A DNA stretch of 45,265 nucleotides from assembly GCA_030615505.1 (NCBI GenBank), contig JAUWZD010000029.1:1-45265 (forward strand), written 5' to 3'. Each line of letters begins with the position of its first letter. Position 1 is the first letter of the stretch. The stretch comes from Spirochaetales bacterium. Its GTDB lineage: Bacteria; Spirochaetota; Spirochaetia; SZUA-6; DRHE01. Below, in pieces: positions 42,201 to 45,265 of the stretch. The position numbers were made by a program, and so were the translations under genes. Under the pieces are notes generated by a model. The model did not search any database and had not been told where the DNA came from. It saw nothing but the letters and a program-made list of their open reading frames with translations.

Positions 42201-43522
42201 TGGAAAGAGAAGATTTAAAAAAAAGCGCTATAGAAGAAATTGATCGAAACTGGGATAAGATTATCCAACTGGCGCACTCCATAGAGTCCGAGCCGGAAGA
42301 GGGATACCGGGAGCACAAGACCGCACGGAAGGTGGAAGATATTTTCCGGGAATGGGGCATCAGCACCCGGAGCGGTCTGGGCCTAACCGGTATAAAGGGG
42401 TATCTGGAGGGGTCTAAAAAAGGCCCCTCCATCGGTATTTTAGGCGAGCTGGATGCATTCTTCAATCCCGAGCATCCCCAGGCCGATAAGAGCAGCGGGC
42501 TCGTGCATGCCTGCGGGCATTTTGCTCAGATAGCCTCGCTGGTGGGTGCAGGCTGGGGCTTGAGAAAGGTTATGCAGCATCTTACCGGAGGCGTGGTGCT
42601 CTTCGCAGTTCCGGCTGAAGAGTACGTTAATCTGGAGTACAGGCAGAGCCTTAAGGATAAAGGTCAGATTAAATATTTCGGAGGCAAGCAGGAGCTGGAG
42701 CGCCTTGGGGCCTTCGATGATATGGATATTGTGATGATGAACCATGCCCAGACCGAGGTGCCGGGGAGAAGCGCTTTCATTTCTGCCGGAAGCAATGGCT
42801 TTGTGGGCAAGGCTGCCCGCTTCCTTGGCAGGGCTGCCCATGCCGGGGTTGAGCCTTTCAAAGGAGTCAATGCCCTTAATGCCTTTCATATTGCTCTTTC
42901 AGCGATCCATGCTCAACGGGAAACTTTTAAAGATGAGGATGCCGTGAGGGTCCATATGATCGTTACCAAGGGTGGGGACAGTGTGAATGTCGTTCCCTCG
43001 GAAGTCCGTGTAGAGATGTATGTGCGCGCCAAGTCCATAGAGGCGATAGAGGAAAGCAACGCCAAGGTCGACCGGGCTCTAAGAGCCGGGGCCTTGGGTG
43101 TTGGCGCTAAAGTGGAAATAAACAATACGCCGGGTTACCTGCCCATTTTAAACGATGAGCGGCTCACACGCTGCTGGACGGATAATGCTTCGCTATTGAT
43201 AGGAGAAGAGAACGTGCACAGATTGGGCGCTTTCGGCGGGTCTACGGATATGGGCGATATAATGCACCTCATGCCCGGCATCCACCCCTTTACAGGGGGT
43301 TTTAGCGGGGATCTGCACACAAAGGACTTCCGCTTAGTAGATGAAGAAATGGCCCTTCTCATCCCGGCCAAAATATCTGCTGCAACTGTGATTGATCTTC
43401 TATATGGTGAGGCTGCAGAAGCGAAAGAGATCATCGAGCAGTTCAAGCCCAGGCTTTCTAAGAAAGCATATTTGAAGCTGCTTGATTCCCTGTTTTATAA
43501 AAAGCTCTGGGACGTTGAATAG
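42200..43522 (+). CDS. M20-family amidohydrolase (AbgB/aminoacylase-like)
   Basis: This 440-aa zinc-dependent peptidase/amidohydrolase has the metal-binding set GELDAF (Asp), HACGHFAQIA (His) and PAEEY (Glu-Glu), then GRAAHAGVEPFKGVNALNAF of the dimerisation lid domain and a C-terminal GGSTDMGDI ... HPFTGGFSGDLHTKDF region. This spacing fits M20D proteins such as p-aminobenzoyl-glutamate hydrolase subunit B and N-acyl-amino-acid hydrolases. It starts with GTG at 42200, whose G is the last base of the upstream stop. With two membrane proteins upstream it likely hydrolyses an imported N-acyl or peptide-like conjugate to release an amino acid. No signal peptide; cytoplasmic. Confidence 0.9.
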   Translation: MEREDLKKSAIEEIDRNWDKIIQLAHSIESEPEEGYREHKTARKVEDIFREWGISTRSGLGLTGIKGYLEGSKKGPSIGILGELDAFFNPEHPQADKSSGLVHACGHFAQIASLVGAGWGLRKVMQHLTGGVVLFAVPAEEYVNLEYRQSLKDKGQIKYFGGKQELERLGAFDDMDIVMMNHAQTEVPGRSAFISAGSNGFVGKAARFLGRAAHAGVEPFKGVNALNAFHIALSAIHAQRETFKDEDAVRVHMIVTKGGDSVNVVPSEVRVEMYVRAKSIEAIEESNAKVDRALRAGALGVGAKVEINNTPGYLPILNDERLTRCWTDNASLLIGEENVHRLGAFGGSTDMGDIMHLMPGIHPFTGGFSGDLHTKDFRLVDEEMALLIPAKISAATVIDLLYGEAAEAKEIIEQFKPRLSKKAYLKLLDSLFYKKLWDVE

Positions 43523-43574
43523 AAATGACTCCAATATTTTTATCAAAGCTACACTTTATGTAAAAACATAATCC

Positions 43575-43603
43575 TTGAATTAGGGAAGCTTCATCAATAT
43601 AAT
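43575..43603 (+). promoter_or_regulatory. sigma-70-type promoter of the envelope protein gene
   Basis: TTGAAT (43575-43580), a 17-base spacer and a perfect TATAAT (43598-43603) precede the TTG start at 43691 by about 80 bases. Confidence 0.65.
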
Positions 43604-43621
43604 TCTAATTAGTTATTGTTA

Positions 43622-43661
43622 TATCTCTATTTAAGATGGATTTTTTTTATTCCATGAGATA
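43622..43661 (+). promoter_or_regulatory. hairpin in the 5' leader of the envelope protein gene
   Basis: Nested inverted repeats: TATCTC (43622-43627) with GAGATA (43656-43661), and ATGGA (43636-43640) with TCCAT (43651-43655), around a T8 loop. It is inside the leader, not at a gene end, and may regulate translation. Confidence 0.4.
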
Positions 43662-43690
43662 TTTATGATCTTTGGAAGGTGTAATTATAA

Positions 43691-44938
43691 TTGAATATAA
43701 GATGCGCTTCTCCTGTATATCTATTACCACTTATTGCTTTGTTATTTACCGCTTTTAATCTGCAGGCGGATGAGCCTGAAGCAGAAAATGTCAGGCACAA
43801 GACCTGTGTATTCCTGAATGTGGATCTTTCATCCTCAGAAGATAACAGAAAATACCAGGGAATTATCACTAATCTTCTTACAGTGGAATTAAAGAACGCA
43901 GGTTTTATTATCGTTCCGAGAGAATCCCTGAAAGAGGCACAGAACAAGAAGGGCTTTAGTAATAAAGATCTGATACTGGGCCCAAATGCCGTTTCCCTGG
44001 CCAAAGAATTGGAAGCCGATTTGGCGGTAACGGGGTTTTATCGGGTTGAGGATAAGCTTCTTCTGCTGGAGATAAAGTGCTACGATGTGGCAGGGGAGAG
44101 GCTCATAACAGGAATACTTAAGACGGGCCGCTTAAATCTTTCCATTTGTAACCTGATTACCAGCACTGTGTCCGAGATGATTCCTGAGATTCAATTCATG
44201 GGGCAAGACTTAAAGGAAAAAGTACAGGCTGAGCCCCTGGTCCAGGAGCTTACCCTGTTGTCCACGGATGAGGATATGGCCGTGTATCTGGCAGGAGACC
44301 GCTTTATCGGGCTGATCAGTCAGGGTGTGCTGATCTTACCCCCTCTTCCCGTTAAGATCGGCAGTGAACTGGATGTGGAGAAGAGAAAAGAGGGATATCA
44401 TACGGGCAGAGAAGTGCTGCACTTAGAACAGGAGAGGCAGGAGATAAAACTTAAGCCTTTAAGTAAAAAAACCAGGCTTGCGACTGAAGTATCCTGGACA
44501 TCGGGCCAGTTTATGGGCTTAGGGTTCGGCCAGCGATGCTATCTCAATCCTGATTATTTTTTCATAAGCGCTGAGCACTATTTTTATATACAGCATAACC
44601 TTCGGGAAGGCAGCCGTCCTGTTTTTCACCATGACTTTAAGTTTCTTGCAGCGCATTACCTCTTTTTGAGTCCTGAATCCCGCTTCCGGTTTGGAGTTTC
44701 ATCGGGCCTGGGCTTGATACTGACCTATTATTCGTCTAAAGAGATGCCCCTCAATACTGATTTCTATTTTAATGTGGTTAACATCTGGTTTGAGTGGGGT
44801 ATAGGTAAATGGATAATCTTTATTAGAGAAGAGGGGAAGTATAGCCTGGGCATAGGAAAGAATCTTTTAGGGCGGAACTGGCTCATGGTGGGCGATCGTT
44901 TCCCGCCTGTAACAATAGGATTGGTGAGAAAGTGGTAA
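43691..44938 (+). CDS. envelope protein: CsgG/FlgO-like domain, PEGA-like domain, beta-barrel-like C-terminus
   Basis: This 415-aa secreted protein has a signal peptide (about residues 1-27, cleaved near LQA-DE). Residues about 35-165 resemble CsgG/FlgO-type domains (a YQGIITNLLTVELKNAGFII strand and helix, then LAKELEADLAVTGFYRVEDK). Residues about 190-260 look like a PEGA module (LLSTDEDMAVYLAGDRFIG with a GYHTGREV turn). The last 150 residues alternate polar and aromatic strands (FFISAEHYFYIQHNL, FEWGIGKWIIFIREEGKYSL) like a small outer-membrane barrel ending in W. It starts at TTG 43691 with GGAAGG upstream. It overlaps the following lipoprotein gene by 7 bases. The role in the envelope is unknown. 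Confidence 0.72.
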   Translation: MNIRCASPVYLLPLIALLFTAFNLQADEPEAENVRHKTCVFLNVDLSSSEDNRKYQGIITNLLTVELKNAGFIIVPRESLKEAQNKKGFSNKDLILGPNAVSLAKELEADLAVTGFYRVEDKLLLLEIKCYDVAGERLITGILKTGRLNLSICNLITSTVSEMIPEIQFMGQDLKEKVQAEPLVQELTLLSTDEDMAVYLAGDRFIGLISQGVLILPPLPVKIGSELDVEKRKEGYHTGREVLHLEQERQEIKLKPLSKKTRLATEVSWTSGQFMGLGFGQRCYLNPDYFFISAEHYFYIQHNLREGSRPVFHHDFKFLAAHYLFLSPESRFRFGVSSGLGLILTYYSSKEMPLNTDFYFNVVNIWFEWGIGKWIIFIREEGKYSLGIGKNLLGRNWLMVGDRFPPVTIGLVRKW

Positions 44939-45265
44939 AAAAAATTTTATATCTCTGTCTGATTTATATAATACTCGGTCTTGGCGCATGCGGTTTTTTC
45001 AGCTTATCCCTTTTCCCGGCCTTTCTCTCTCAAGCTGTGGCTTATGCTGATTTGAGCAAATATATCGACAGCTTTGTTTCGGGTAAAGGAGATGATTTCT
45101 ATAGCCATATGTGTGTTTTGAGGAACATCCCGGGTGATGAGTATATCTTTCTTCTTATCTGTATTGAGCACTCAGACGATAAGAAGGTGATTGTGCTTGA
45201 TACCTCTTTGGATGTCAAGAAGGAACACGAGAGTTTTAAACTTGGCAGGCTTAACATGGTGGATG
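44932..45265 (+). CDS. putative lipoprotein, cut by the window end
   Basis: A frame opens with GTG at 44932, 7 bases inside the preceding gene, after a GGTGAG site, and stays open to the window end (111 codons). The N-terminus is Lys-Lys followed by a hydrophobic stretch ending in the lipobox L-G-A-C (Cys about residue 20, then GFFSLSLFPA), so it should be lipid-anchored. The remaining part is a mixed alpha/beta sequence with DEYIFLLICIEHSDDKKVIV. No family is recognised; the 3' part is missing. Confidence 0.7.
   Translation, partial: MVKKILYLCLIYIILGLGACGFFSLSLFPAFLSQAVAYADLSKYIDSFVSGKGDDFYSHMCVLRNIPGDEYIFLLICIEHSDDKKVIVLDTSLDVKKEHESFKLGRLNMVD

Noticed and set aside
1-45265. CRISPR arrays, insertion sequences, integrase or transposase genes
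   Set aside because: No regularly spaced direct repeats and no DDE/serine/tyrosine recombinase motifs were seen in any frame.

Overview
The window reads as a chromosomal segment of a Gram-negative-type bacterium, most plausibly a spirochaete (Spirochaetota) or near relative. This is inferred from the gene mix: a LolA-like lipoprotein carrier, a RodZ-like protein, an archaeal-type UMP kinase, a truncated class III aminotransferase-like protein, large TPR proteins and a periplasmic or outer-membrane protein with a PEGA-like module. No rRNA is present to confirm it. Start codons are often GTG or TTG. By eye the first 7.5 kb and 12.6-13.6 kb are clearly more AT-rich than the rest.

Layout. (1) 105-7515 (+): an iron/2-aminoethylphosphonate-style ABC importer (a truncated ATPase, a fused double permease, an intact ATPase), followed by a PhnD-like binding protein, a membrane histidine kinase and an NtrC-type sigma-54 activator. 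The last three look like a periplasmic-ligand-sensing chain controlling the transporter. (2) 7548-13573: accessory block. On the minus strand are a 1453-aa protein joining a RelE/ParE-like domain, a UvrD-type helicase and a long TPR tail, a small basic protein and an AbiEii-like nucleotidyltransferase. On the plus strand are a decayed RelE/HigB-type toxin and a DUF4258/YgiT-type zinc-finger pair. A tRNA-Leu(CAA), with pieces of its 3' end repeated just downstream, borders the block. (3) 13912-24507: core genes. UMP kinase and a phosphoglycerate-dehydrogenase-like enzyme are divergent; then come a UVR-motif protein, a large TPR/zinc protein, LolA-like, RodZ-like, RimO and a PcrA/UvrD helicase.

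(4) 24571-38823 (+): the most interesting part, a 14-kb apparent operon. A strong sigma-70-type promoter is followed at once by a perfect FadR-type operator (TGGT-N3-ACCA) and a structured leader. Then come a five-gene dipeptide/opine-type ABC importer, a non-pyrrolysine MttB-family methyltransferase, a FadR/GntR regulator, a D-glutamate-cyclase-like (DUF4392) protein, an octopine/nopaline-dehydrogenase-family protein and a 1227-aa protein fusing a B12-binding domain, a mutase-like barrel and a GlmL/MutL-type ATPase. The proposal is a substrate-inducible system that imports and breaks down an N-methylated or opine-like derivative of (D-)glutamate or pyroglutamate, ending in a B12-dependent carbon-skeleton rearrangement. 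The substrate is inference.

(5) 38850-45265: a degenerate aminotransferase-like protein and a small membrane protein; a minus-strand nucleotidyltransferase-like gene with a short overlapping ORF; an operon of DUF3100 membrane protein, second membrane protein and M20 amidohydrolase, likely an uptake-and-hydrolysis unit for an N-acyl amino-acid or peptide conjugate; and an envelope protein followed by a lipoprotein cut off by the window end.
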